64,000 nt of DNA, from the NCBI GenBank assembly GCA_000720535.1, contig JOAZ01000028.1, positions 19,707-83,706 of the forward strand, in the 5' to 3' direction. The notes below the pieces were generated by a model that was not told the origin of the DNA, did not search any database, and was given only the letters and a program-made list of their open reading frames with translations. Below are positions 39,116 to 47,668 of the stretch, piece by piece. Each line of letters starts with the position of its first letter. The stretch's first letter is position 1. A program made the translations under genes and the position numbers. The stretch is from Streptomyces halstedii (GTDB taxonomy: Bacteria; Actinomycetota; Actinomycetes; Streptomycetales; Streptomycetaceae).

Positions 39116-39196
39116 ACCACCTCCCGGCAGCCGTTCCGCACCGCGCGGCGGACCGCCGGCCCCGTGGGACCGACGGTTCGCGCGCCCGCGCGGCCG

Positions 39197-39625
39197 TCAG
39201 GCCAGCCGGACCACGGCGCGGGACATGCCCAGCACCTTCTTGCCCTCGCTCATCGCGGTCAGGTCCACGCGCACCAGGTTGTCGTCCAGCTTGACCGCGA
39301 CCTTGCCGCTGACCTCGACCGTGGCGCCCTTGTCGTCGTCCGGCACGACCACGGGCTTGGTGAACCGCACGCCGTACTCCACGACCGCGCCCGGGTCGCC
39401 CACCCAGTCGGTGACCACCCGGATCGCCTCGGCCATCGTGAACATGCCGTGCGCGATCACGTCCGGCAGTCCGACCTCGCGGGCGAACCGCTCGTTCCAG
39501 TGGATCGGGTTGAAGTCGCCCGAGGCTCCCGCGTACTGGACGAGCGCGGCGCGCGTCACGGGGAACGTCTGCGCCGGCAGCTCCGTACCGACCTCGACGG
39601 ACTCGTAGGTCCTGTTCGCCGTCAT
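39197..39625 (-). CDS. MaoC-like hotdog dehydratase
   Basis: A 142-residue MaoC/HadB-type hydratase. The hotdog motif is visible as ASGDFNPIHWNERFAREVGL, with catalytic Asp and His, followed by IAHGMFTMAEAI. The ATG at 39625 overlaps the stop of the upstream gene as TGATG, suggesting that the two form a heterodimer. In M. tuberculosis the similar HadA-HadB pair, which acts in fatty-acid elongation, also lies beside rpmG and tRNA-Trp-secE-nusG. Confidence 0.87.
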   Translation of the reverse strand: MTANRTYESVEVGTELPAQTFPVTRAALVQYAGASGDFNPIHWNERFAREVGLPDVIAHGMFTMAEAIRVVTDWVGDPGAVVEYGVRFTKPVVVPDDDKGATVEVSGKVAVKLDDNLVRVDLTAMSEGKKVLGMSRAVVRLA

Positions 39626-40077
39626 CACGCCTCCTCGGCGGCGCGCGCCACCAGCTTCGTCCACGCGGTCACCACGTGCTCACCCGACGCGTCGTGCACC
39701 TCGCCGCGGACGTCCACGACGTCGTTGCCCGCCAGCGACTTGATGGACTCGATGGTCGAGGTGACCGTGAGCCGGTCACCGGCCCGCACGGGACGCGTGT
39801 ACGCGAACTTCTGGTCGCCGTGCACCACACGGCTGTAGTCCAGACCCAGCTGCGGATCGCGCACCACCTGGCCCGCGGCCTTGAACGTGATGGAGAACAC
39901 GAACGTGGGCGGGGCGATCACATCCGGATGCCCCAGAGCCTCGGCGGCCTCCGGATCCACGTACGCGGGATTGGTGTCACCCACCGCCTCCGCGAACTCC
40001 CGGATCTTCTCCCGGCCGACCTCGTAGGCCGGGGTGGGCGGATAGGTCCGCCCCACGAAGGACTGGTCGAGCGCCAT
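39625..40077 (-). CDS. FAS1-like/HadA-type dehydratase subunit
   Basis: A 150-residue hotdog protein beginning MALDQSFVGRTYPPTPAYEV. It has REFAEAVGDTNPAYVDPEAA and PPTFVFSITF, the non-catalytic partner pattern of the HadA/UPF0336 type. I use the ATG at 40077; the upstream open frame has no similarity. It is coupled to the next gene. The likely role is dehydration of 3-hydroxyacyl-thioesters, by family inference. Confidence 0.85.
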   Translation of the reverse strand: MALDQSFVGRTYPPTPAYEVGREKIREFAEAVGDTNPAYVDPEAAEALGHPDVIAPPTFVFSITFKAAGQVVRDPQLGLDYSRVVHGDQKFAYTRPVRAGDRLTVTSTIESIKSLAGNDVVDVRGEVHDASGEHVVTAWTKLVARAAEEA

Positions 40078-40138
40078 GGGCCCGCTACCTCCTGATGAAA
40101 AAAGTGGGACAGGGCGAGGAACACACCACCACAACGAC

Positions 40139-40169
40139 ACGAGGCCGCCCCCAGTGGGGGCGGCCTCGT
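40139..40169 (-). terminator. rpmG terminator
   Basis: A 14-bp perfect stem around GAGGCCGCCCCC with a 3-nt loop, 14 bases after the rpmG stop. It reads on both strands but serves rpmG. Confidence 0.8.
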
Positions 40170-40182
40170 GTACGAGCCTGTT

Positions 40183-40347
40183 TCAGCGCGTTTCGCGGTG
40201 CGCGGTGTGCGAGTTGCAGCGCGGGCAGTGCTTCTTCATCTCAAGACGGTCCGGGTTGTTACGCCGGTTCTTCTTGGTGATGTAGTTCCGCTCCTTGCAC
40301 TCCACGCAGGCCAGCGTGATCTTCGGGCGGACGTCGGTGGCAGCCAC
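40183..40347 (-). CDS. rpmG: 50S ribosomal protein L33
   Basis: A 54-residue protein starting at GTG ([18 protein letters not shown]). It keeps two CxxC pairs (CVEC and CPRC), so it is the zinc-containing C+ form, which in Streptomyces can be replaced by a Zur-regulated C- paralogue when zinc is short. The neighbouring dehydratase pair and tRNA genes match the actinobacterial order. Confidence 0.94.
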
Positions 40348-40385
40348 GTGAGTGCTCCTTGGACGGACGGTGGACGGATGAACGC

Positions 40386-40430
40386 AAAAAAAGAGTAGCC
40401 GATCGAAGGACCGACCCCGCAATCGGCTAC
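40386..40430 (-). terminator. Terminator of the tRNA-Thr/tRNA-Met unit
   Basis: A perfect 9-bp stem, GTAGCCGAT and its complement, with an 18-nt loop, followed on the minus strand by a run of seven T (40386-40392). It separates the tRNA genes from rpmG. Confidence 0.9.
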
Positions 40431-40436
40431 CGAAAG

Positions 40437-40509
40437 TAGCGGTGACCGGACTTGAACCGGTGACACAGCGATTATGAGCCGCTTGCTCTACCGACTGAGC
40501 TACACCGCT
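40437..40509 (-). tRNA. tRNA-Met (CAT anticodon)
   Basis: A 73-nt gene with acceptor stem AGCGGTG/CACCGCT, anticodon loop CTCATAA with CAT, and T-arm GGTTCAAGTCC. The first base pair A-T marks it as an elongator rather than initiator tRNA. No CCA is encoded. Confidence 0.95.
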
Positions 40510-40554
40510 TTGATGATGAGATTCCCCGCCGAAGCGGGTTCCCTCGATCACCAG

Positions 40555-40627
40555 AGCCCCAATGCGGAATCGAACCGCAGACCTTCTCCTTACCATGGAG
40601 ACGCTCTACCGACTGAGCTATTGGGGC
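40555..40627 (-). tRNA. tRNA-Thr (GGT anticodon)
   Basis: A 73-nt gene with acceptor stem GCCCCAA/TTGGGGC, anticodon GGT in CATGGTAAG, and a normal D-arm and T-arm. It lies 45 bp upstream of tRNA-Met and probably shares its transcript. Confidence 0.95.
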
Positions 40628-40638
40628 GAGCGAGGAAG

Positions 40639-40668
40639 ACATTACACGGTCGGCCGCCGATCGCCCAA
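40639..40668 (-). promoter_or_regulatory. Probable tRNA-Thr/tRNA-Met promoter
   Basis: TTGGGC (40663-40668) and TAATGT (40639-40644), 18 bases apart on the minus strand. Transcription would begin a few bases before the 5' end of tRNA-Thr. Confidence 0.55.
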
Positions 40669-41000
40669 ATCCGTTTCGGAGGCCTCCGCGCGACCCGGCA
40701 CCCGCTCCGGACGCCCGTCCCGGCCGCCTCGGCCATCCGGCCCCTGATCAGGCCTTGATCGCTTCGCCGGGCCTCTTTCGGGAGCGTCCCGCCGCCCCGG
40801 GAACACGTCTGGGGAACGCCCACTCCCCAGGGTCGCACTCGTACGACTATTCCGCCCCTCCCTGGGAGGAACCGGACACCCACCGGCTGTTCCCTCACAC
40901 CCGGCGGAACAGCCCTTAGGCTCGGCCGCACTCCACGTGATCACGCCCCGGCGGTCCCGTGTCCCGTCCCGTATCCCCCGCATCCCCTTCCAGGAGCGCG
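40669..41000. other. Intergenic region without a recognised gene
   Basis: Between the tRNA promoter and the amidohydrolase gene I see no RNA gene, terminator or clear promoter. CCAGGAG just before 41001 is the ribosome binding site of the next gene. Confidence 0.4.
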
Positions 41001-42344
41001 ATGCCCGACAGCCGCCCGCGGTGGCCCGGCGGCAGTACGGCCGGACCGGCACCCTCCACCCTGCTGCTCAGCGGGGTCCGGCTTTCCGACGGGCGGACCG
41101 CCGACGTCCTGATCGGCGGGCGGCGTATCGAGGCGGTGGGCGCGCCCGGCAGCCTCGGCACCCAGGGCGCTCGGCTGGACCTGCGCGGCTACCTCCTGCT
41201 GCCGGCCCCCGCCGAGCCGCACGCCCACAGCGACACCGCTCTCACCGCCTCCCCCGAGCACTCCGGCGCGCACACCGCCGACGGCATCCGGCGCCGCGCC
41301 ACCGAGGCCGCCCTCCTCCAGCTCAGTCACGGCGCCACCGCGCTGCGCGCCCAGGTACGCGTCACGACCGGGACGGGCCTCGCGCCGCTCGACGCCGTCC
41401 TGGAGGCCGGCCGCTCACTGCGCGGGCTCATGGACCTGACCGTCGTCGCCGTCGCCGGGCCGCTCACCGGCCGCGCGGGTGCCGACGGACTCGCCCTGCT
41501 CCGCGACGCGGTGGACAGGGGTGCGGACGTCGTCGGGGGCCGCCCGGACCTGGACCCCGACCCGGGTGGCCACGCCGAAGCCGTACTCGGCCTCGCGGCC
41601 GGGCACGGCCTGCCCGTGGACCTGCACACGGACGCGGACGACCCGGCGCTCCTGGCCCGGTTCGCCGCGATGGCCGGGGAGTTCGGCCCCGGCGTCTCCC
41701 TCGGCCCGTGCGGAGGCCTCTCCCGGCTGCCCGAGGACACGGCCGCCGCGGCCGCCGGCCGGCTCGCCGCCGCCGGGGTGACGGTGGTCTGCCTCCCGCA
41801 GGGCGGCTGCGCCGGCTCGCGCCTGCGGAACGCCGCGCCGGCAGGGCTGCTGCGGGCCGCCGGGGTGCGCCTGGCGGCCGGGAGCGGCGCCCTGCGCGAC
41901 GCCACGCGCCCGGTCGGCCGGGGGGACCCGCTGGAGGCGGCGTACCTCCTGGCCGCCCAGCACGGCCTGGACGCGGCGGCCGCGTACGAGGCGGTCTCGG
42001 CCACCGCCAGGGCGGCCATGGGCCTGCCCGGGGTGCGCGTCGAGGCCGGGTCCCCGGCGGAACTGCTCGCCGTACGGGGCGACGACCTCCCGGGGGCGCT
42101 GTCCCTGGCGTACAGCCGGATCGTGGTGCACCGCGGCCGGGTGGTCGCCCGGACCGGCGCCGTACGCGAGTACCGCGACCCGGGCACCGGCTCGGCGCAC
42201 GGTGACCGGGACCCCGGGAGCGGTGCCGTACGCGAGAACCGGGGCCTCGGGAGCGGTGCCGTGCGCGACGCTTCCGCGCGGGGGCCCGCCGGGGTCCTGG
42301 GCCTGCCCCGGCAGGGCCGTACCGGTCCCGGCGGCGAGCTCTGA
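41001..42344 (+). CDS. Amidohydrolase-superfamily protein
   Basis: A 447-residue protein with features of cytosine-deaminase-like amidohydrolases: an N-terminal beta segment (TADVLIGGRRIEAVG), metal-binding EPHAHSD around residue 74 and VDLHTD around 210. The C-terminal ASPAELLAVRGDDL region is less typical and is followed by short GSGAVRE-like repeats. Start at the ATG at 41001, with AGGAG upstream. The substrate is unknown. Confidence 0.75.
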   Translation: MPDSRPRWPGGSTAGPAPSTLLLSGVRLSDGRTADVLIGGRRIEAVGAPGSLGTQGARLDLRGYLLLPAPAEPHAHSDTALTASPEHSGAHTADGIRRRATEAALLQLSHGATALRAQVRVTTGTGLAPLDAVLEAGRSLRGLMDLTVVAVAGPLTGRAGADGLALLRDAVDRGADVVGGRPDLDPDPGGHAEAVLGLAAGHGLPVDLHTDADDPALLARFAAMAGEFGPGVSLGPCGGLSRLPEDTAAAAAGRLAAAGVTVVCLPQGGCAGSRLRNAAPAGLLRAAGVRLAAGSGALRDATRPVGRGDPLEAAYLLAAQHGLDAAAAYEAVSATARAAMGLPGVRVEAGSPAELLAVRGDDLPGALSLAYSRIVVHRGRVVARTGAVREYRDPGTGSAHGDRDPGSGAVRENRGLGSGAVRDASARGPAGVLGLPRQGRTGPGGEL

Positions 42345-42380
42345 GCGCGGGCGGGCGCGCCCCGGCGTACGGTCGGAAAC

Positions 42381-43037
42381 ATGCGCATTGTCATTGCAGG
42401 TGGACACGGACAGATCGCGATGCGGCTGGAGCGGTTGCTCGCCGCGCGCGGTGACCAGGCGGTGGGCGTCATCCGCGACCCGAAGCAGAGCGGGGACCTC
42501 CAGGAGGCCGGGGCGGAGCCGCTGGTCCTCGACCTCGAATCGGCCGGTGTCGAGGAGGTCGCGGAGGCCCTGCGCGGCGCCGACGCGGTGGTCTTCGCGG
42601 CGGGCGCGGGCCCGAACAGCGGCGCGGAACGCAAGGACACGGTGGACCGGGGCGCGGCGGTGCTCTTCGCGGACGCGGCGGAACGCGCGGGCGTACGCCG
42701 CTACATCGTCGTCTCCTCGATGGGCGCCGACCCCGACCACAGCGGCGACGAGGTCTTCGACGTCTACCAGCGGGCCAAGGGCCAGGCGGACGCGTACGTG
42801 CGCTCCAGGGCGAACCTGGACTGGACGATCCTGCGTCCCGGAATGCTGACGAACGACGCGGGCACCGGGCGGGTACTGCTGGCGGTCTCGACGGGCCGGG
42901 GCCCGGTCCCGCGTGACGACGTGGCGGCGATCCTGCTGGAGCTGCTGGACACTCCGGCGACGGCGGGCCTGACCCTGGAGCTGATCTCCGGGAGCACGCC
43001 GGTGGCGGTCGCGGTGCGTGACGTCGCCGGGAACTGA
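42381..43037 (+). CDS. NAD(P)-binding Rossmann-fold protein
   Basis: A 218-residue atypical SDR-like protein. The dinucleotide motif is AGGHGQIAMRLERLLAARG at residues 6-24, followed by VVFAAGAGPN and the YQRAKGQADAYVRS segment carrying the Tyr-xxx-Lys-like pair. Similar proteins (YwnB/NmrA-like) are stress-associated or of unknown role. It is followed by a strong terminator. Confidence 0.85.
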   Translation: MRIVIAGGHGQIAMRLERLLAARGDQAVGVIRDPKQSGDLQEAGAEPLVLDLESAGVEEVAEALRGADAVVFAAGAGPNSGAERKDTVDRGAAVLFADAAERAGVRRYIVVSSMGADPDHSGDEVFDVYQRAKGQADAYVRSRANLDWTILRPGMLTNDAGTGRVLLAVSTGRGPVPRDDVAAILLELLDTPATAGLTLELISGSTPVAVAVRDVAGN

Positions 43038-43067
43038 CCGCGCCGCCCGCGTACCCGTACGTCGCGA

Positions 43068-43102
43068 GGAGCCCCTGACCGGCCGGGCCGGTCAGGGGCT
43101 CC
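43068..43102 (+). terminator. Terminator after the NAD(P)-binding gene
   Basis: A perfect inverted repeat of 17 bases (GGAGCCCCTGACCGGCC and complement) with almost no loop, 31 bases after the stop codon. Confidence 0.85.
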
Positions 43103-43205
43103 GGTCTGTCCAGGGGGATCGGCTGAGGGGCGCGCGTCTGTCCAGGGGCCGGGCCAGGGAGGCCTCAACGGTCCCGCCGGGAGCGGGCCTCCCCGGCAGC
43201 GGGCC

Positions 43206-43736
43206 TCAGTGGTCCGTCTCCGGACGGTCGCCCGTCTCCGGGAGGTGGCCCGTCTCCGGAACGTGGCCCGTCTCCGGAAGGTCCAGGGCCGAGGGCAGCC
43301 CGGCGACCACGTCGGCGCCGGAGGGCCCGTGCTCCGGGTCGACCAGCCACTGGAGCATCAGCCCGCTCAGCAGGGCGAGCGGGACCGAGCCGCCGAGCCC
43401 CTCCCTGGCCTCCCGCTGTCCGGCGGCGAGGTGTTCGCGTACCTCGGGCGACCGCTCCGCCTGCACCACGGCCTCGATCTGGGCCACCCACAGCGCCCGG
43501 TGCGTGGTGAAGCTGTCGATCAGGGCCTGCCAGCGCTCCTGGGGCTCTCCCCCCGGCGCCCGGCCGGCGAGCTGGTCACCGAGCTCGTCCACGGCCTCCA
43601 CCAGCGCCCGGGTCAGCAGTGCGTCCCGGGAGCCGAAGTGATAGCCGATGGCCGCGTGACTGACCCCGGCCGCGGCGGCGATGTCCCGGACGGTGGTGCG
43701 GGCCCAGCCGCGTTCGACCAGGCATTGTTTGGCACC
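43206..43736 (-). pseudogene. TetR-family regulator, N-terminus lost at island edge
   Basis: From about 43727 downward the minus strand reads CLVERGWARTTVRDIAAAAG, then SHAAIGYHFGSRDALLT, the canonical TetR DNA-binding region, and continues in frame through a helical C-terminus to a stop at 43206. The usual first 15-20 residues are missing: an in-frame TGA lies just upstream (43737-43739) and no start codon precedes the recognition helix. The C-terminus has six-residue ETGH-type repeats. The break is about 40 bp from the left copy of a 67-bp direct repeat, so it was probably lost when an element inserted or deleted here. Confidence 0.75.
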
Positions 43737-43775
43737 TCATTCACGGCGGCGGAGCGACGAGCTGAACAGCGGCGC

Positions 43776-43842
43776 CCGCACGGCCTCTCGTCACACTCAC
43801 ACACACGCAGAAGCCCCGTGCGACCTGCACTGAAGCAGGTCG
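43776..43842. repeat. Left 67-bp direct repeat of the tRNA-Tyr-linked island
   Basis: This matches 47669-47735 at 63 of 67 positions. Both begin ccgcacggcc and end cactgaagcaggtcg. The right copy contains most of the tRNA-Tyr terminator; the left copy lacks the final arm of that hairpin. The pair looks like the attL/attR of an integrated element. The attachment interpretation is inference. Confidence 0.75.
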
Positions 43843-43950
43843 CAGTCTGCACTTCAGAACACTGGGCGCGCCCCAGAGGCCCCCATACAGTCCGCGCATC
43901 GACTTTCTCACCGCTGCGGACTGGGGCAGGGTGCACCCGACGCGAGACTC

Positions 43951-45579
43951 TCAGAGTCCATCGCCTTCCCTTGGCACGAGACTTACCGTGACGGTGTCGT
44001 CCTGACCGGGAATGAGGGCCACAGGAAATTCATCACTTTCGGTGCTCATTGCCTCAACGAGAGGAAGTTCCTCCACCCGCGCCGATGCGATATGCCTTCG
44101 CACTTGACCGATATAAATGCGATTCCCGCAGATATCCGCATAAAAATCTTCTTGGATCAAGATTTGGCGGGCATCCGCTCCTGTGATCGCACGCCAGGTC
44201 TCGATCCCTTCTTTTGTTAGAGTCATGCCAGCCCGGCTCCATGAACTGGTTAGATTGTTACCCTCAATCAAATGAACCACCCTCCGAAGATTCCTGGCAT
44301 CGGAGTCAGCCAGCTCCCGAGGGATCGGGAATGGGTAATTAGTGTAATCTTGCAACTTAACCAAGGTCTTCACGTATCTGCCGTATTGATAGATCTCCGG
44401 CATAAAGGTTTCAGGAAGATGATGAAGCTGAGCCACCTCCCCGTTTAGAGACAAACCCCACTGGTTGCCCACTTTCAGGTGCAGCAGGAAACGGATGGTG
44501 GGCAGCAAGGCGGACGGCAGGACATCATCCTTGTGCCCGAAACCGAACGTGAACGCGGCCCCGCGTTCCGGCACATTGATTCGTGCCTGCAAAGTGAGGA
44601 ATCCAGTTATGTCACTGAGTTCGAGCTGCGCCCCCCTCCCACCAAGAAAGCGCTTAGCGAGAACGAGCGGCAAGGTCGCCAGCGGGCGTCCATGCACGTC
44701 AGTGGCAACTACTGCGTACTGAACTCCATGATCAGCTTCCGACTGAATCGACGAGATAGTGAGAGCGCCGCCGGGAAAGACTCCCCCCATGCCCGCTGGC
44801 GCATCAACCTCCAGTGACTGAACAAACTCCTCTGGCAGCTCGACAGGAACCCCGTAGTCGATAGAGTCCCTGAAATCAGCCGCAGCCGCCTCGCCCTCGG
44901 GAGTGCGAGGAAAGGCGAACTTCGCCCTGATGACGATCGGCCGGTCCAGTTCGGCCCCGGGATAGCGGGGGAAGACCTCGGTCTTGACTAGCCCGTCTGC
45001 ACTAATATGCAAACCGAACTTATAGTGCGGGTCGATCTCATTGAGTCGCGAGACAATTCGCCTAACCCGATTAACGGCGTCAGTCACCCCATTTGCAAGC
45101 CCTGCCTCCTCCTCCCTGATCTCTCGCAGAGAACTGATGATCTCCGAGTTACTATCGCCAACGTAGTAGCGAGCAATATCCGAGCGGAGCGCCATCTCGG
45201 AATCAAGCCAAGTGCGACCACGCGTGAAATCACTCACAAAGGGGTAATCGCTCTTCAGTCCGTTGTACCAATCAAGCTCGCCTGGTGTGAGATCGAGCGG
45301 CATGACCAAATGCCACACCCTAGGCTTATGGGTCTTCGCTTTCTTCAATGACCGCTTGATCTGCGCCTTACGCGACTTGCTGAGGCGTCCGGTGAAACTC
45401 TTCACTTCATAAATTACCAGGCCGCTCTCTAGAGGGACCTGAACATCTCTACCACCATCCCCGCCCGAGCCGTCAATGCGCTGCACTTCGGTATGTAGGC
45501 GGCTAATCAGTACTGAAATCATGTTCTCGATCTTGGCCGGGTCCAGGTCAGCCCAACTCACGGAGTTTTGTACAACCAC
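43951..45579 (-). CDS. PD-(D/E)XK nuclease-like protein with an unrecognised C-terminal region
   Basis: A protein of about 542 residues, clearly AT-richer than its neighbours. Residues about 15-75 show a PD-(D/E)XK signature: SRLHTEVQRIDGSGGDGGRD, then VIYEVKSF with the E-x-K pair, and a basic KSRKAQIKRSLKKAK helix. VMPLDLTPGELDWYNGL resembles segments seen after such nuclease domains in Streptomyces NTPase proteins. The remaining 400 residues look mixed alpha/beta and are unknown to me; no ATPase, methylase or membrane segment is seen. I chose the GTG at 45579 because GAGGA precedes it; a GTG at 45621 is possible. As the intact gene of a decayed tRNA-linked island, a defence role is plausible but unproven. 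Confidence 0.6.
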   Translation of the reverse strand: MVVQNSVSWADLDPAKIENMISVLISRLHTEVQRIDGSGGDGGRDVQVPLESGLVIYEVKSFTGRLSKSRKAQIKRSLKKAKTHKPRVWHLVMPLDLTPGELDWYNGLKSDYPFVSDFTRGRTWLDSEMALRSDIARYYVGDSNSEIISSLREIREEEAGLANGVTDAVNRVRRIVSRLNEIDPHYKFGLHISADGLVKTEVFPRYPGAELDRPIVIRAKFAFPRTPEGEAAAADFRDSIDYGVPVELPEEFVQSLEVDAPAGMGGVFPGGALTISSIQSEADHGVQYAVVATDVHGRPLATLPLVLAKRFLGGRGAQLELSDITGFLTLQARINVPERGAAFTFGFGHKDDVLPSALLPTIRFLLHLKVGNQWGLSLNGEVAQLHHLPETFMPEIYQYGRYVKTLVKLQDYTNYPFPIPRELADSDARNLRRVVHLIEGNNLTSSWSRAGMTLTKEGIETWRAITGADARQILIQEDFYADICGNRIYIGQVRRHIASARVEELPLVEAMSTESDEFPVALIPGQDDTVTVSLVPREGDGL

Positions 45580-45829
45580 TGGAAATATCCTCACCCGAGA
45601 TGACACCTGAACACGTCCCACCAGTTCAGCATCAGAAGTGTTTCAGGGAGTGGGACGCTCTGCCACACACTTGGGCAGACTGACGAAGTCCGTCGGCGGG
45701 GGGCCACGTAGGAGGTATCTGCCCCACGTAGAGCCCAACGGCGAGCGCGGGTCCTGCACATGACCTCGCCCCACAGGACTAGGTCGCTACTCTGGTACAC
45801 ACCACCGCAGAACGGAGAGTGCTCCGCGT
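45580..45829. other. Divergent intergenic region inside the island
   Basis: Separates the nuclease-like gene from the divergent small regulator gene, so it should hold promoters for both. I see no strong sigma consensus; TACTCT at 45789-45794 is a possible -10 for the regulator. Confidence 0.35.
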
Positions 45830-46042
45830 ATGGGACCAAAGACGACCGAGGTCCATGAGAAGCTCCGGGCGCGACTCGCGGCACGCGGGTACGCTCCCGG
45901 CGACAAATTTTCCTCGGAACGCACGCTTGTCGAAGAACTCGCCATCGGTCGCACGGCCCTACGACAGGTGCTTGCCCGTCTCGTCTCAGAAGGACTGTTG
46001 GGACGCAGCTCGTACCCGGTGCCGGGCTCGGTGAGTGTGTAG
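45830..46042 (+). CDS. GntR-like winged helix protein, single domain
   Basis: A 70-residue protein with a GntR-type winged helix: LRARLAARGYAPGDKFSSER, then VEELAIGRTALRQVLARLV and SEGLLGRS. It has no effector-binding domain and ends PGSVSV. Small proteins like this are found next to NUDIX genes in Streptomyces, as here. It may be a free-standing regulator or the intact remainder of a larger gene. Confidence 0.75.
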   Translation: MGPKTTEVHEKLRARLAARGYAPGDKFSSERTLVEELAIGRTALRQVLARLVSEGLLGRSSYPVPGSVSV

Positions 46043-46054
46043 AGGCCTGATGAA

Positions 46055-46609
46055 GTGAAGCCGTGGCGCATCCACGGCGAGCGCGACCTGTACGACAACC
46101 GGTGGTGAAGCTTCAGCTCTGGGGCGTGGAACCGCCCGGCATGGAGCCGTTCCGAGCATCACGTGGTGCAGCTTCACCACGTGGCCGTCACCGCTGTCCT
46201 GGACGATCAGGACCGCGTCCGCATGATGTGGCGCTACCGCTTCGTACCCCAGCAGTTCGGCTGAGAGCTGCCAGGCGGCATCGTCGACGCGGGCAAGGAA
46301 GCAGCGGACACGGCTCTACGCGAAGTGGTCGAAGAGAGCGGGTGGCGCCCGAAGACGCTGGAACACGTCGTGAGCTATCAGCCCATGGTCGGCATGGTCG
46401 ACTCACCTCACGAGATCTTCGTTGGCCACGGGGCCGAGAGAGTTGGTGAACCGACAGATCTGGAGGAAGCCGTCCACATCGAGCGGGTCCCCCTAGCGGA
46501 CGCCCCGGGCTTATGGCCCACGGTGAGCTGATGGGGTCCGGCCACCCTCGTTGCCTTGCTGCACATCCTGGCCATACGACGCACTCAGGGAGTCACAGCC
46601 GCGAGCTGA
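46055..46609 (+). pseudogene. NUDIX hydrolase pseudogene
   Basis: Joining three frames gives a full NUDIX protein of about 180 residues. It starts VKPWRIHGERDLYDNRW and needs one base added near 46106, one removed near 46156, a TGA read as Trp at 46262-46264, and another shift near 46525-46545. The Nudix box survives as GGIVDAGKEAADTALREVV, with the usual catalytic Glu replaced by Lys. It ends HILAIRRTQGVTAAS at 46609. The number of lesions shows long decay. Confidence 0.75.
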
Positions 46610-47312
46610 GCATGTCGACGTGAGGGCGCTGCCGGACCGAACCGGTCCCGGTCGCCAGCAAACGAGCCTGCCGCAGGTGCGTGCTGGCGTCGTCGTACTC
46701 GGCTCGGACGAAATGCGCTTGGGCCAGGTCGGCATGCAATCCCGCCTGGGCACACGACGGTCGAGTCCATTTCCTCCAGCTCCCCATACGGACTTGCAAC
46801 CGCGTCGCCGTCTCCGAGCAGGGCCAGTACGTTGCCCCGCCACCGCGCGAGATGAACGCCGTTCAAGAAGATACTCCGCAGGCCCGGGTCTCGCTCCTCG
46901 GTTCCAGGCGGGATGCTGGATATTGCGGCTCCAGCGCGCGGTGGCAGTCTTCCGGCATGCCGACATGAGCGCACGTCTCTCCACCAGTGGCAAGCAGCCA
47001 TGCCCGGAGCCGAGCCGAGGCGGTCCGGCCTCACAGAGCACGTACGCCTGCCACGCTGCCAGCGTCGATGCTCCTGCAGGCGCGAGCGCCACGAGACGAC
47101 GTGCCACGGGAAGCACTGCGAGGTTGAGCGCGTTCTCCCAGCGCGCCAAGATGCCCCGTCATCTGGTCAACCAGCCCGGTCGCGCCCATCTGTCTGTCCA
47201 TGGTGCGGAGCAACTCTGTCTGGGCCCCCTGCTCCTGTGGCACCTCGTCACCCAAGGAGCAGCCCCGAACGGGCGGCTCCCGTACCCAGCGCGGTGGACT
47301 GATCCAGGACAC
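46593..47312 (-). pseudogene. XRE-TPR regulator pseudogene
   Basis: On the minus strand, fragments in three frames add up to the C-terminal part of a Streptomyces helix-turn-helix/TPR regulator: TGLVDQMTGHLGAL, NLAVLPVARRLVALAPAG, FLNGVHLARWRGNVLALLGD, then DLAQAHFVRAEYDDASTHL and a stop at 46593. At least three frameshifts (near 47140, 46870 and 46790) break it, and the DNA-binding N-terminus is absent. Similarity is by motif style, not a search. Confidence 0.55.
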
Positions 47313-47406
47313 CAGGTATGGCGAGGTATGGGCAGAAGGGCAGAAGCCCGCACGCGGGGTCTGACGGCTACCCAGCGAAGTTCGCGCCTAGCCAAGCAGC
47401 TCGCGT

Positions 47407-47585
47407 GACCTACGTCACGCGGCAGTGTCGACCTGGCTCAGCTGCCCGGTGTGGGGCCTCAGGTGGTCGCCCAGCGGGCCGGCCACAGCGTGGCCGTGCT
47501 GCTCCGCGTCTACGCCAAGTGTCTGGACGGTGCCGCGGCGACAGCGAACGCCCGGATCGAAGCGACGCTGCGAGGCGGTCGGTAG
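47407..47585 (+). pseudogene. Tyrosine recombinase C-terminal relic
   Basis: The first frame reads DLRHAAVSTWLSCPV, with the catalytic Arg-His box of a phage-type integrase. After a shift near 47450 the next frame reads GVGPQVVAQRAGHSVAVLLR, then VYAKCLDGAAA and a stop at 47585, carrying the conserved His and the candidate Tyr nucleophile. Everything upstream is gone. It lies 84 bp from the right direct repeat and 170 bp from tRNA-Tyr, as expected for an element integrated there. Confidence 0.7.
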
Positions 47586-47668
47586 CCGCCGAACGTGCCC
47601 CACGCCTGCCCCACACAAGCTGATCAAGGGTGGATTCAGGTGAGACAAGGCGAGAAACGCGGGCCGAT

